In this document: piece by piece, positions 39,590-49,024 of the stretch
How positions within the stretch are numbered: position 1 is the stretch's first letter
Layout of the letters: each line of letters starts with the position of its first letter
Origin: Tetragenococcus solitarius NBRC 100494
GTDB lineage: Bacteria; Bacillota; Bacilli; Lactobacillales; Enterococcaceae
Assembly: GCF_001544195.1 (NCBI RefSeq)
Contig: NZ_BCPY01000011.1
Coordinates: forward strand, 1 to 56,697
DNA length: 56,697 bases
Direction: 5' to 3'
Made by a program: the position numbers and the translations under genes
Notes under the pieces: model-generated
Told to the model about the DNA's origin: nothing
The model's input: the letters and a program-made list of their open reading frames with translations, nothing else
The model's database searches: none

Positions 39590-40660
39590 CTATGGTTTTT
39601 CAGGAACTTCTACATCGCCATTGATAACATCATCTTTAGCTTCTTCGACTGCTTTTTTGGCTTCATCAGATAAGTAGCCATCGGTTAAACCAACACCATC
39701 TTCGTCTAACCCGTATTCCAAGTGTTCTCCGCCAGGGAATTTGTCATCCGCTGATTTTTGCGCTAAATCTTGTACAACCGTTCCTACACCTTTTAGCGTA
39801 GAAGTTAAAGTGAAGTTGTCTTTTTCTCCATCTTTGGTATAATTTCCTTCATCTTCTTGGTCACGGTCAACACCAATTACCCAAACCTTATCGTCATTTG
39901 ATTCATTGCGTGACTTTGCCTCTTGAAATACACCATTTCCGGTAGCACCGGAAGCATGGTAGATAATATCTGCGTCTTGAGAATACATACCTTGAGCGAT
40001 TGAGCGACCTTTATCAGGTGCAGAGAAATCACCCGCATACTGGTTCAATACTTTGATATCTTTATCTTGTTTTTCGGCGCCATCTTCTACTCCTTTTGCA
40101 AAACCAGCGTCAAAGCGGTCAATAACTTCTCCTTCAACACCCCCTACAAAACCAACTTTATCTGTTTTTGTAGTATAAGCAGCTGCGATCCCAGCTAAGT
40201 AAGCAGCTTCCTGGTCTTTAAAGGTTGCTGAAGCGACATTATCACCTTCAACAACATCGTCTACGATAACAAAATTCGTATCTGGATTGTTTTGCGCTTG
40301 CTCTTCAATCGCTGGCTGCAATTTATAGCCAATTCCAAATATTGTCTTAAAGCCAGCATTTAAAGCTTGGTCGATATTAGGGATATAGTCGGACTCATTG
40401 GACGACTGGAAGTATTGATAGCCGTCATTGCCGCGTTCCAAATCATTCTCTTTTCCCCATGCTTGTAATCCTTCCCAAGCAGATTGGTTAAATGAACGAT
40501 CATCAACGCCGCCTGTGTCAGTAATCAAAGCCGCTGGCGCGCTGGCACCATCGCCACTGCCTCCGCCATCGCCTGAACCTCCACCATTCCCGCAGGCCCC
40601 TAATAGTAAAGCGCTAAGCATTGTTATCGTACCAAACCCAAATAATTTTGCTTTTTTCAT
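39590..40660 (-). CDS. bmpA: BmpA-family nucleoside-binding lipoprotein
   Basis: Extracellular substrate-binding lipoprotein of the importer, 356 aa. A signal peptide (1-22) ends in the lipobox LLGAC with lipidated C23, followed by a Gly/Asp/Ser-rich linker (24-40). The mature part has DTGGVDDRSFNQSAWEGLQ and YHASGATGNGVFQEA, typical of Bmp proteins. The protein is very acidic. It follows cdd by 63 nt and precedes the ATPase and permeases, the same order as known nucleoside importers. Confidence 0.94.
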   Translation of the reverse strand: MKKAKLFGFGTITMLSALLLGACGNGGGSGDGGGSGDGASAPAALITDTGGVDDRSFNQSAWEGLQAWGKENDLERGNDGYQYFQSSNESDYIPNIDQALNAGFKTIFGIGYKLQPAIEEQAQNNPDTNFVIVDDVVEGDNVASATFKDQEAAYLAGIAAAYTTKTDKVGFVGGVEGEVIDRFDAGFAKGVEDGAEKQDKDIKVLNQYAGDFSAPDKGRSIAQGMYSQDADIIYHASGATGNGVFQEAKSRNESNDDKVWVIGVDRDQEDEGNYTKDGEKDNFTLTSTLKGVGTVVQDLAQKSADDKFPGGEHLEYGLDEDGVGLTDGYLSDEAKKAVEEAKDDVINGDVEVPEKP

Positions 40661-40723
40661 TTTAATGTGAATCCTCCTAAAAAATATTTTTTAATTTAAA
40701 CAGCTTCTAACCGTTTGAATCCT

Positions 40724-41122
40724 TTATAAATCCTGCCCAGTAAACGAGTATGGCAATAGTTGCTCTACTGTCATTTCTTTTAACACACCGTTTTTGCCAA
40801 CAAGCGTCACAGGCATATCTTGGCTGAAAAATTCAGCCATCACTTGACGACAAGCACCACATGGTGAAATGGGTTGTAACGTATTGCCAGCAATAACCAA
40901 ATGCTTAAAGTCTCGTTCCCCTTCAGATACCGCCTTAAATATTGCTGTGCGTTCTGCACAATTGCTTAACCCAAAAGAAGCATTTTCGATATTAATGCCT
41001 TGATAAGTTTGTCCTTGTTTTGTGATTAAACAGGCTCCTACCGGAAAGTGCGAATAAGGTACATAAGCCTTTTCTAATGCTTTTTGTGCCCTGAGTATCC
41101 ATTCTTTTTTTGCTTTTGCCAT
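40724..41122 (-). CDS. cdd: Cytidine deaminase
   Basis: Deaminates cytidine and deoxycytidine to uridine forms. It has 132 aa from the ATG at 41122, 6 nt after AGGAGG. The earlier in-frame ATG (41137) overlaps that site. Zinc ligands are in NCAERTAIF (Cys, catalytic Glu) and PCGACRQVM (two Cys). It lies between pdp and bmpA, so its product uridine feeds Pdp. Confidence 0.96.
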   Translation of the reverse strand: MAKAKKEWILRAQKALEKAYVPYSHFPVGACLITKQGQTYQGINIENASFGLSNCAERTAIFKAVSEGERDFKHLVIAGNTLQPISPCGACRQVMAEFFSQDMPVTLVGKNGVLKEMTVEQLLPYSFTGQDL

Positions 41123-41247
41123 CTTCCACCTCCTCATGCTAATTTTTGTTATATTCGTTTCAAGAGCAATAATTTTTTTGGTTTTGTATACTTTTAATCA
41201 CGTTAAAAAGGCCAACAAAGGTAACTATTCTTACTAGTTTTTAACTG

Positions 41248-42549
41248 CTAGCTTGTGATGATTTCATGGATTAATGTTGGTTTGTCAGCTGATGGACCAA
41301 TGTGGATGTTTTCATATAATAATTCTTCAACCTGCTCATTTTGTTGACTATTACTATAAATTGTTAATAAAGGCTCCCCTTTTTCAACTTTTTCGCCAAC
41401 TTTTTTATGTAACTTCAAGCCTACACTATGATCAATTGCTGCTTCTTTTGTCTGGCGCCCTGCACCTAATAGCATCGCCGCAATTCCGATTTCATTAGCA
41501 ACTAATTTTGTCACAACCCCAGACGTTTTAGCAGGTAGCTCTATTTCAAATTGTGCTGTTAATAATTGCTCAGGATGCTGACAAATCGTTTCATCGCCGT
41601 CTTGGTTTTTAATCATCCGCTGAAAGGTTTCAAAAGCCGCTCCCGAAGAAATGGCTTTTTCTAACAAATCACGAGCTTCTTCTAACGTTTCCGCTTTTTG
41701 CCCTAATACAACCATTTGACTACCAAGTACATAACACATTTCCAATAAGTCAGCAGGACCTCTTCCTTGCAAGGTTTCAATGGCCTCAATCACTTCTAGG
41801 CTGTTTCCAATGGCTTGGCCCAGTGGCTGGCTCATATCAGAAATCACTGCCATTGTCTTGCGTTTTGCTAATTCTCCAATACGAACCATCATATGTGACA
41901 AGCGTCTAGCATCTTTCAAATTTTTCATAAAGGCGCCTTCGCCAGTTGTCACATCTAAGACGATCGCATCAGCGCCTGCTGCGATTTTCTTACTCATAAT
42001 TGAACTAGCAATTAAAGGAATGGAATCAACCGTTGCCGTTACATCTCGCAGAGCATAAAGTTTCTTGTCAGCTGGCGCTAAATCTCCACTTTGGCCAATA
42101 ACAGCTACTTTATTTTTATTTACCTCTTCAATAAACGCATGATCAGAAAGCTCAATTTTAAAACCCGGAATCGATTCTAATTTATCCAGCGTACCGCCAG
42201 TGTAACCTAAACCACGCCCTGACATTTTTGCAACGGGTACGCCAACACTAGCAACTAAGGGCGCTAAAACTAACGTCGTTGTATCTCCAACGCCGCCAGT
42301 TGAATGCTTGTCAACTTTAATACCATGAATAGAAGATAAATCAATTTTTTCTCCCGAATTAGCCATTGCTAAGGTCAAAGCAACAATCTCTTCGTCTGTC
42401 ATATCTTCATAAAAAACTGCCATAAGAAAAGCACTCATTTGGTAATCAGGGATCTTATCTGCTGTATATTCTTGAATGATAAACTCAATTTCTTCCTTGG
42501 TTAAAGCTTGCCCATCTCGCTTTTTTTCAATCAAATCGACCATACGCAT
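41248..42549 (-). CDS. pdp: Pyrimidine-nucleoside phosphorylase
   Basis: Phosphorolysis of uridine, thymidine and deoxyuridine. It has 433 aa. The signature [20 protein letters not shown] (about 80-99) binds phosphate. A helical N-terminal domain and an alpha/beta domain are followed by a C-terminal barrel-like part. Two in-frame ATG codons exist; the first (42549) is 9 nt after GAGG. It is the first gene of the salvage operon, downstream of a LacI-type regulator. Confidence 0.95.
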   Translation of the reverse strand: MRMVDLIEKKRDGQALTKEEIEFIIQEYTADKIPDYQMSAFLMAVFYEDMTDEEIVALTLAMANSGEKIDLSSIHGIKVDKHSTGGVGDTTTLVLAPLVASVGVPVAKMSGRGLGYTGGTLDKLESIPGFKIELSDHAFIEEVNKNKVAVIGQSGDLAPADKKLYALRDVTATVDSIPLIASSIMSKKIAAGADAIVLDVTTGEGAFMKNLKDARRLSHMMVRIGELAKRKTMAVISDMSQPLGQAIGNSLEVIEAIETLQGRGPADLLEMCYVLGSQMVVLGQKAETLEEARDLLEKAISSGAAFETFQRMIKNQDGDETICQHPEQLLTAQFEIELPAKTSGVVTKLVANEIGIAAMLLGAGRQTKEAAIDHSVGLKLHKKVGEKVEKGEPLLTIYSNSQQNEQVEELLYENIHIGPSADKPTLIHEIITS

Positions 42550-42580
42550 TAAAACGAACCTCGCTTCCTGATTTTCAGTT

Positions 42581-42609
42581 ATTATACAATACTTTAAGAA
42601 AAGGTAAAA
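42581..42609 (-). promoter_or_regulatory. Proximal pdp promoter
   Basis: Minus-strand -35 TTTTAC (42604-42609), 17-bp spacer, -10 TATAAT (42581-42586). Confidence 0.6.
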
Positions 42610-42616
42610 CGCATAA

Positions 42617-42630
42617 GTAAACCGTTTTAC
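42617..42630. promoter_or_regulatory. Candidate LacI-family operator at pdp
   Basis: GTAAACCGTTTTAC, a CG-centred 14-bp imperfect palindrome of the kind used by LacI-family regulators. It lies between the two pdp promoters, downstream of the distal start and next to the proximal -35. The LacI-type gene immediately upstream is the likely source of the ligand. Confidence 0.55.
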
Positions 42631-42666
42631 TAAACAAGTTTAATATTGAAAGCCTTTTCTAAACAT

Positions 42667-42695
42667 AGAATACAAGACGCCTTCTTGATTGTCAA
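42667..42695 (-). promoter_or_regulatory. Distal pdp promoter
   Basis: Minus-strand consensus -35 TTGACA (42690-42695), 17-bp spacer, -10 TATTCT (42667-42672), just after the stop of the LacI-type gene. Confidence 0.8.
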
Positions 42696-42725
42696 TCGTA
42701 ATTGCAAGCATTTCCAAAAATTAAA

Positions 42726-43742
42726 CTATTTACTTGCTCGGTCCTTCACGCTCTCACGAAAAATTAATTTTGTTTCGAAAATTTTGTTCGGAATTTGCCG
42801 TTCCGGAAATTCAATTGAATCAATAATAAATTGGGCTGCGGTGAAACCAATGTCAAATACAGGTTGCTTTATCGTAGTTAATGGAGGTGTCATAAATTTA
42901 GAAAAATCCAATCCATCAAACCCAATTACCGAAATATCCTCAGGTATCCGGTAATTTTGTTCGTAAATAGCGCGATAACAACCCATAGCCATAGCATCAT
43001 TACTGCAGAAAATAGCTGTGAGTTTTTTACTCTTCAATAATTGTTGAGCGCCAGAATATCCCCCTTCAACTGTTAAATCAGCAGTCGCTACGTTTTCTTT
43101 TTTAAAGGTTATTCCAGCATCTTTTAAAGCGTGACGATAACCATTATAGCGTTCTTCTAATTGATAATAACTCGTATTTTCCTTAATAAGCCCAATATTA
43201 TGATGTCCTTTTTTTATTAAATAAGAAACTGCCTGGTAAACTCCTTCATATTCTTTAACAATTAGACGTCCTTTATCTCGCTGGTTGATTCCTCGATCAA
43301 TCAAGCCTAACGGCATCGTTTTAGCAAATTTACTATCAGTCCCATACTCTGCTGGCAGAACGTTAGGTGTCGCCAAAAGCACACCTTCTACAGAACGATC
43401 AGCCAACTGCTGTAACAATTGGATTTCTTTTCCTAAATTATGATGTGAATTACAAAGGACCAGCATATAGCCTAAAGGATTGGCATAACGTTCAGCTCCT
43501 TCTACAATCTTGGAAAAGAAAGAATCAGTTACATCCGGAACAATCATGCCAATTGTCTTTGAATGGCGTGTGACTAAATTAGAAGCAAAAAAGTCTGGTT
43601 TATATTGATATTTTTCAACAATATCATGGACACGTTGACGAGTAACAGCGCTAAATCGACCACCTTTATGGTTTAATATCTGCGAAACGGTGGTAACTGA
43701 AACACCTGCCATTTCGGCTATTTGCCGGATCGTTAACTTCAT
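42726..43742 (-). CDS. LacI-family transcriptional regulator
   Basis: 338 aa. The N-terminal LacI helix-turn-helix with hinge helix covers about residues 1-60 (IRQIAEMAGVSVTTVSQILN), followed by a periplasmic-binding-protein-like effector domain. It has RbsR/CytR/PurR character; the position directly upstream of pdp-cdd-bmpA-nup suggests control by a nucleoside or ribose derivative. It overlaps the methyltransferase stop by 4 nt. The effector is unknown. Confidence 0.9.
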   Translation of the reverse strand: MKLTIRQIAEMAGVSVTTVSQILNHKGGRFSAVTRQRVHDIVEKYQYKPDFFASNLVTRHSKTIGMIVPDVTDSFFSKIVEGAERYANPLGYMLVLCNSHHNLGKEIQLLQQLADRSVEGVLLATPNVLPAEYGTDSKFAKTMPLGLIDRGINQRDKGRLIVKEYEGVYQAVSYLIKKGHHNIGLIKENTSYYQLEERYNGYRHALKDAGITFKKENVATADLTVEGGYSGAQQLLKSKKLTAIFCSNDAMAMGCYRAIYEQNYRIPEDISVIGFDGLDFSKFMTPPLTTIKQPVFDIGFTAAQFIIDSIEFPERQIPNKIFETKLIFRESVKDRASK

Positions 43743-44350
43743 CTTCTTCCCCTCTTTTCACTTTGAATAATATAATATCCCTTATCTTTTTTAATCACTG
43801 CAGCATTGCCAAAGACTTCCTCCATTTTCTTTTGTGCACTAGGTGCTCCTTGCTTTTTTTGTATAACAATAGTTAGCGTTCCTGCTTCTTGCAAATAACA
43901 ATAACCATCTTCAATAATCTGATGGACCACTTTTTTTCCTGCCCGTATTGGGGGATTACTTAAAATTGCTGCATATTGCTTTTCATGAACGTCGGTATAA
44001 ATATCAGAAAGGTGAATGTCAACATTTGTAATCTGATTGTTGTATGCATTTTGTTCAGCCAGATAAACCGCGCGTTCATTTACATCCGTCATTTCAACCA
44101 GACGTCCACTCGCATAAGCAATCGCTAACCCAATTGGGCCATAGCCACAACCAATCTCTAAAATGCTTCCTTCAGGTAATTGTTCAAAAGAAAAGGCTTG
44201 TATAAGTACTCTTGACCCATAATCAACGGTATTTTTGGAAAATACACCACTATCTGTTGTAAATTGAAAATCTTTGTCGAATAACTCAAAAGACCATTTT
44301 AAAATCTCATGAGAACTTGTCGGAGTTGTTTGATAATAGTGATTTGTCAT
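43739..44350 (-). CDS. Class I SAM-dependent methyltransferase, RsmC-like
   Basis: 203 aa from the ATG at 44350 (GAGGG site upstream). SAM motif ILEIGCGYGPIGL and the substrate motif SNPPIRAGK are diagnostic of the RsmC/RlmG group, which modify guanine N2 in rRNA. Here the single methyltransferase domain stands alone, as in Firmicute proteins usually annotated as 16S rRNA methyltransferase. It overlaps the LacI-type gene by 4 nt. Confidence 0.9.
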   Translation of the reverse strand: MTNHYYQTTPTSSHEILKWSFELFDKDFQFTTDSGVFSKNTVDYGSRVLIQAFSFEQLPEGSILEIGCGYGPIGLAIAYASGRLVEMTDVNERAVYLAEQNAYNNQITNVDIHLSDIYTDVHEKQYAAILSNPPIRAGKKVVHQIIEDGYCYLQEAGTLTIVIQKKQGAPSAQKKMEEVFGNAAVIKKDKGYYIIQSEKRGRR

Positions 44351-44463
44351 AGTTTCCCTCTTTTTTATTGATATTTTACTTTTATCATACCGATTTTTTT
44401 GACAAAGTAAATGAAAGTCTTGCTTTTTTTCTACTGTTGCTAGGACCTCTTCCATTTTTATGT

Positions 44464-44523
44464 TAAAATATCTTTGACTATTTTTAGAAATGATAGCGGT
44501 CCAAAGATAAGCAACTTATCTTT
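44464..44523 (+). promoter_or_regulatory. coaA leader with extended -10 and hairpin
   Basis: An extended -10 TGTTAAAAT (hexamer 44464-44469) lies about 80 nt before coaA. A perfect hairpin AAAGATAAG/CTTATCTTT (44503-44511 with 44515-44523) follows; a short T run makes it terminator-like. Confidence 0.45.
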
Positions 44524-44548
44524 TCACCACTTCGTATGAGGAGGACCC

Positions 44549-45472
44549 ATGGAAGAATATATGAATTTCTATCAAATTCCCCGTACTGAATGGCAAGGCT
44601 TTTATTCTCCTAAGCATACGCCGTTAACACAAGAGGAATTAGATAGTATAAAAAGTTTGAACGACCGGATTTCAATGCAGGACGTAGAAGATGTTTATAT
44701 CCCAATGTGCCACATGATTCATTTACATATGAAAGAATACGAATCACTGACTTTAAGCAAAGGTCTTTTCTTACATCGCTATATAAAAGTCCCTCCTTTT
44801 ATTATTGGCATTGCTGGAAGTGTAGCTGTAGGAAAAAGCACAACAGCGCGACTTTTACAAACACTCTTATCTCGTTTATTTCCTAAACAAGACGTACAAT
44901 TAATTACGACGGACGGCTTTTTATATCCTAATCGTGTTTTAAAAGAGCGTGGTATTATGGATCGTAAAGGGTTTCCTGAAAGCTATGATATGGAACGGCT
45001 GATTGATTTTTTAAATAGTGTAAAGTCGCGTGAAAAAAATTTGAAAATCCCACTTTATTCACATAAAAGCTATGATATTATTGAAGGCGAGTATGAAACC
45101 ATCTCGCAACCGGATATCTTGATTGTTGAAGGAATTAATGTATTCCAGCTACCTGCAAACCAACAAATCTATATTAGCGACTTTTTTGATTTTTCGATTT
45201 ATGTCGATGCGGATCCTGCTCTAGTTGAACGTTGGTATTTAGAACGTTTTGAATCTTTGCTGGATACTGCCTTTCAAGATCCATCCAATTATTACTATGA
45301 ATATGCCATGGGAGATCGTAAAGAAGCGATTGACATGGCCAAATCTGTATGGAAAAATGTGAATTTAAAAAATTTAAGAGAATTTATCTTGCCCACACGC
45401 TCTCGAGCAGATATAATTCTTCATAAAACAGATTACCATAAGATTGATCAAATATTGCTACGCAAATTTTGA
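44549..45472 (+). CDS. coaA: Pantothenate kinase type I (CoaA)
   Basis: First step of coenzyme A synthesis: phosphorylates pantothenate. It has 307 aa. The P-loop GSVAVGKST lies near residue 93. TTDGFLYPN and the [11 protein letters not shown] region are typical of the prokaryotic type I enzyme, which is normally feedback-inhibited by CoA. It starts with ATG after GAGGAGG and is followed by guaA after 40 nt, probably on the same transcript. Confidence 0.96.
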   Translation: MEEYMNFYQIPRTEWQGFYSPKHTPLTQEELDSIKSLNDRISMQDVEDVYIPMCHMIHLHMKEYESLTLSKGLFLHRYIKVPPFIIGIAGSVAVGKSTTARLLQTLLSRLFPKQDVQLITTDGFLYPNRVLKERGIMDRKGFPESYDMERLIDFLNSVKSREKNLKIPLYSHKSYDIIEGEYETISQPDILIVEGINVFQLPANQQIYISDFFDFSIYVDADPALVERWYLERFESLLDTAFQDPSNYYYEYAMGDRKEAIDMAKSVWKNVNLKNLREFILPTRSRADIILHKTDYHKIDQILLRKF

Positions 45473-45512
45473 ACGTTTTATTTAAATCTAAGTAGAATAG
45501 AGGGAAAACATT

Positions 45513-47078
45513 TTGAATAACGCTGAGCAATTGGCAGACGTAGAAAAAATTATTGTATTAGACTACGGCAGCCAATATAATCAACTCATTACCCGACGCA
45601 TACGCGATTGCGGGGTTTTTTCTGAGCTGTTAAGTCATAAAACCACGGCTGCAGAAATAAAGAAAATGAATGTAAAAGGAATTATCTTGTCCGGTGGTCC
45701 AAATAGTGTCTATGATACAGATTCATTTGGTATTGATGAAGAAATTTTTGAATTGGGTATTCCTATTTTGGGCATTTGCTATGGCATGCAGTTAGTAACA
45801 CACCGTCTAGGCGGTACCGTAGAAAGAGCCCAAAATCGCGAATATGGTAAAGCTGGGATTGAGATTACTTCAGAAAAAGCGACACTATTTAGCTCTACCC
45901 CTGAAAAACAAACTGTTTGGATGAGTCATGGTGACTTAGTCAAGGACGTTCCTAAGGATTTTGAAGTGGTGGCAACCAGCAAAGATTGCCCGATTGCTTC
46001 CATTCAAAATGCAGAACGTAAAATTTATGGGGTACAATTTCACCCAGAAGTTCGCCACACTGAGTACGGCAATGATTTATTAAAAGAATTCGCCTTAGAC
46101 ATCTGTCAATGTAAAGGCGATTGGAGCATGGAAAATTTCATCGATATGCAAACCGCTAATATCCGCGAAAAAGTCGGCGACAAAAAAGTGCTGCTAGCTT
46201 TGTCTGGCGGTGTGGATTCCAGTGTTGTTGGCGTGCTTTTACACAAAGCTATCGGCGATCAATTGACTTGTATTTTTGTCGACCATGGTTTATTACGCAA
46301 GAACGAAGCTGAACAAGTCATGGAAAGTTTAGGCGGCAAATTTGGTTTAAATATTATTAAGGTAGACGCTCAAAAACGTTTCCTAGATAAACTAGCAGGA
46401 GTTTCCGATCCTGAGCAAAAACGTAAAATTATCGGTAACGAATTTATTTATTTGTTTAATGACGAAGCCATTAAATTGGCGGGTAAAGAAGGCATCAGCT
46501 TCCTAGCCCAAGGAACTCTTTATACCGACGTTATCGAATCAGGCACGGAAACCGCGCAAACCATTAAATCTCATCATAACGTGGGTGGTCTACCAGAAGA
46601 AATGAGCTTCCAACTAATTGAGCCATTGAATACATTGTTTAAAGATGAAGTACGCGCATTAGGAACCGAACTTGGTATGCCCGATGCCATCGTTTGGCGT
46701 CAACCATTCCCTGGTCCTGGTCTAGGAATTCGCGTATTAGGTGAGTTAACAGAAGAAAAACTAGAGATTGTCCGTGAATCTGACGCAATCTTACGTGAAG
46801 AAATCGCGAACGCTGGCTTAGTCCGTGATATTTGGCAATACTTCACCGTACTACCAGGCATCCGTTCTGTCGGTGTGATGGGCGATGAACGAACTTATGA
46901 TTACACAGTTGGTATCCGCGCCATCACTTCTATTGACGGTATGACCGCTGACTTTGCGCGCATTCCATGGGATGTATTGCAACAAATCTCCGTACGTATC
47001 GTAAACGAAGTCGATCATGTAAATCGCATCGTGTATGATGTGACGAGTAAGCCGCCGGCAACAGTGGAGTGGGAATAG
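45513..47078 (+). CDS. guaA: GMP synthase (glutamine-hydrolysing)
   Basis: Converts XMP to GMP. It has 521 aa. The N-terminal class I glutamine amidotransferase has C in [11 protein letters not shown] and His/Glu in [11 protein letters not shown]. The PP-loop ATPase domain begins [12 protein letters not shown], and the C-terminal dimerisation domain ends [12 protein letters not shown]. The start codon is TTG (45513), preceded by AGAGGGA. No purine riboswitch-like leader was recognised upstream. Confidence 0.97.
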   Translation: MNNAEQLADVEKIIVLDYGSQYNQLITRRIRDCGVFSELLSHKTTAAEIKKMNVKGIILSGGPNSVYDTDSFGIDEEIFELGIPILGICYGMQLVTHRLGGTVERAQNREYGKAGIEITSEKATLFSSTPEKQTVWMSHGDLVKDVPKDFEVVATSKDCPIASIQNAERKIYGVQFHPEVRHTEYGNDLLKEFALDICQCKGDWSMENFIDMQTANIREKVGDKKVLLALSGGVDSSVVGVLLHKAIGDQLTCIFVDHGLLRKNEAEQVMESLGGKFGLNIIKVDAQKRFLDKLAGVSDPEQKRKIIGNEFIYLFNDEAIKLAGKEGISFLAQGTLYTDVIESGTETAQTIKSHHNVGGLPEEMSFQLIEPLNTLFKDEVRALGTELGMPDAIVWRQPFPGPGLGIRVLGELTEEKLEIVRESDAILREEIANAGLVRDIWQYFTVLPGIRSVGVMGDERTYDYTVGIRAITSIDGMTADFARIPWDVLQQISVRIVNEVDHVNRIVYDVTSKPPATVEWE

Positions 47079-47087
47079 TAGAAATGA

Positions 47088-47132
47088 CCTCCAAATCCTT
47101 TTGTATAAAGGATTTGGAGGATTATTTTTTTA
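47088..47132 (+). terminator. Terminator after guaA
   Basis: Perfect 14-bp stem (47088-47101 with 47107-47120), 5-nt loop, followed by ATTATTTTTTT. Confidence 0.95.
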
Positions 47133-47237
47133 AAAAGTAACACTAAAAGTAACAACACAATTTTTTCATTCTTCTTCTAAACCATTTAAATGACATTAAT
47201 TTCCCTTAATTTTTGTTATTTTATTCATCTTGATATC

Positions 47238-47566
47238 TTATTTCTTCTTTTCCTCTTGTTTTAAATAAAACTTTCGCCACTGTATTTCAAGTATTGTTCT
47301 GGCAACTGCAAGCAATAATAAAAATAAAAGAAATACTAAGATTGGCGAGACTTTGAAAGGAATGAATAAATTAACTATAAATAACGCTAAAAAAAAGCAG
47401 CCAAAAAAAATAAATACCGTCCTCTAAATTTATTACTGAATGTAAGATACTCTTGTTTATTTTTTCTAATATAAATAGTGAGATCTCTCCATGATACTTT
47501 AGGAGTAAACACGGAAAGACTACCAAAAAAGCATACTAGAGCAGCGCCTCCTAAAACCAAATTCAT
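47238..47566 (-). pseudogene. Frameshifted small membrane protein gene
   Basis: An ATG at 47566, 9 nt after AAGGAG, opens a frame of 59 aa (MNLVLGGAALVCFFGSLSVF...) that stops at 47387 inside a run of eight T (minus strand). Adding one T continues the frame without interruption for about 50 more codons (LALFIVNLFIPFKV..., ending in a basic tail) to a stop at 47238. The joined product would be about 109 aa with hydrophobic segments near each third. I do not recognise the family. A second eight-T run lies about 6 nt earlier. It may be a true pseudogene, a slippage-controlled gene or a sequencing error. Confidence 0.65.
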
Positions 47567-47786
47567 AATTACAACTCCTTATTAAATCTCTCTAATTTAC
47601 ATCTTTTTCCTTAAAAAAATATATACCCAATAGATAAAAAATTATGCTCTAGGTAACTATTAAGGAAAGAAAAACCAATAATCCCTTGTTCTAACTCTTT
47701 TCCTAGTTTTGAACTTGTGAAATAAATAAATACAGTATAAGGAAAAGAACAAACGTAAGTTTTATCAGTATTTTAAATGCAAAAAT
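47567..47786. other. AT-rich gap downstream of the AlkD-like gene
   Basis: Holds the ribosome binding site of the frameshifted gene. A minus-strand frame of about 54 codons (roughly 47612-47765) is open but has no start codon or ribosome binding site. Nothing else is supported. Confidence 0.5.
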
Positions 47787-48509
47787 TTAAACATCCTTAC
47801 CTTGCTTTTTCTTTTTTGTGTTTACAGAAAGCAAACGTGACCTCTCATCAACTTTAACTACATTTCCAATTACTTTTATCGCATTTTTTGCAATCCAAAC
47901 TTGTTCTTTATTTTTACTTTTCTTGAGCTTATATGCTACAAGGAGAGCTTTCTCATTACAAGAAAAATCTCGCTTTCCTACTTCCCTTAGTGCCCATACA
48001 ACTGCTTTTCTTACATGCTCATGTTCAACCTGAGAGTATTCAGAAATTAAACACAAATAATCATCAATGATATCATCAGTTAAATTTCTTACGTGCATTG
48101 CGGAAGTAGCTATTAAAGTAAAAGCTGCCCGCTTTTTATAAATTTCAAATGACTTAACCCAACGAGTAATAAATTTATCACAATAGTCTGTTTTAATAAT
48201 TAAGTTTTTACACATATGGTCACATAAGTCCCACGAGATAACGTTTGACATAAGGTATTCTATATCTTCAGAAGATATTTTGCTTATATCAAATAACAAT
48301 ACCGCTAATAATTTCGCTTCATGATATTTAGTTTCCCATAATTTCCATGCTAATTCATTAGACTTTTTAACCTTTTTAGCCAATTTTCGAATAGTTGCAG
48401 TAGAAACACCAATAGTAAACTCTTCAGGGATTCCCATTCGAATTACATTTGCTTTATGCTTTTCAGAAGCATTAGATTGAAGTTCAAAAATAATTTCTTT
48501 ATCGTTCAT
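47787..48509 (-). CDS. AlkD-like DNA alkylation repair protein
   Basis: 240 aa, almost entirely helical, built of HEAT-like repeats as in the AlkC/AlkD DNA glycosylases that remove bulky or 3-/7-methylated purines. Segments LWETKYHEAKLLAVLLFD, VISWDLCDHMCKNLI and HVRKAVVWALREVGKRD match the family pattern: the Trp and Asp in SWDLCD and Arg in WALREVGK correspond to conserved DNA- and base-contacting residues. The tail is lysine-rich. It overlaps the SRPBCC gene by 4 nt, suggesting cotranscription. Confidence 0.85.
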   Translation of the reverse strand: MNDKEIIFELQSNASEKHKANVIRMGIPEEFTIGVSTATIRKLAKKVKKSNELAWKLWETKYHEAKLLAVLLFDISKISSEDIEYLMSNVISWDLCDHMCKNLIIKTDYCDKFITRWVKSFEIYKKRAAFTLIATSAMHVRNLTDDIIDDYLCLISEYSQVEHEHVRKAVVWALREVGKRDFSCNEKALLVAYKLKKSKNKEQVWIAKNAIKVIGNVVKVDERSRLLSVNTKKKKQGKDV

Positions 48510-48913
48510 TTTTTATCACTATCCTGTAACGCTTTTTCTAAATCTTTCACATAAGCATTTTGCTGTTTCTTTAAATACATCTTAACGAATGGTTTCAAGT
48601 AAAATTTCTTTGCTACAACATGTTCTGTAAAGTCTATTTCTGTTTCTCCGTTAATTTGAGAAAACGTTCCTATCCAGTAACCTGTCATATTATCATTTTC
48701 CATTTCAAATTCTAATCGTTGATAAGGCTTTATAACAATAATATTAAAAGTAGTAGTATACCCGCCTTTGGTATACTCAATAAAATGCCTTGCATTCAAA
48801 ATCTCAGTTTTACTTAAATCACTTCGCCATGAAGAATTTTGAAAATTAGTTACAGTACTCCATACCCTCTCTACATTATAAGGAAAATTCGCTTTAATGT
48901 TTGCTTTGACCAT
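48506..48913 (-). CDS. SRPBCC-family protein
   Basis: 135 aa from the ATG at 48913 (GAGGGAG site). The pattern NIKANFPYNVERVWSTVTNFQNSSWRSDL is the usual start of START/Bet v1-like proteins, which bind small hydrophobic ligands. FTEHVVAKKF and a long C-terminal helix complete the fold. The ligand is unknown. It is coupled to the alkD-like gene, and no direct link to repair is evident. Confidence 0.75.
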   Translation of the reverse strand: MVKANIKANFPYNVERVWSTVTNFQNSSWRSDLSKTEILNARHFIEYTKGGYTTTFNIIVIKPYQRLEFEMENDNMTGYWIGTFSQINGETEIDFTEHVVAKKFYLKPFVKMYLKKQQNAYVKDLEKALQDSDKK

Positions 48914-49024
48914 ATTATTCTCCCTCATTTCAACAGGCGACAATACTCAATATTTAGTATTCGTGAATTATCTGGTATAAAACTTACGACACTTAGTAAC
49001 TTCATCCTAAAAAATATTATTAAT

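Noticed and set aside
42646-42662. Possible cre site before pdp
   Set aside because: TGAAAGCCTTTTCT misses the central CG and the last base of the consensus; too weak to list as a feature.
45473-45512. Purine riboswitch or G-box before guaA
   Set aside because: The gap is only 40 nt and shows no riboswitch-like structure.
47612-47765. Open stretch of about 54 codons downstream of the AlkD-like gene (minus strand)
   Set aside because: No start codon and no ribosome binding site; too short and AT-rich to separate from chance.
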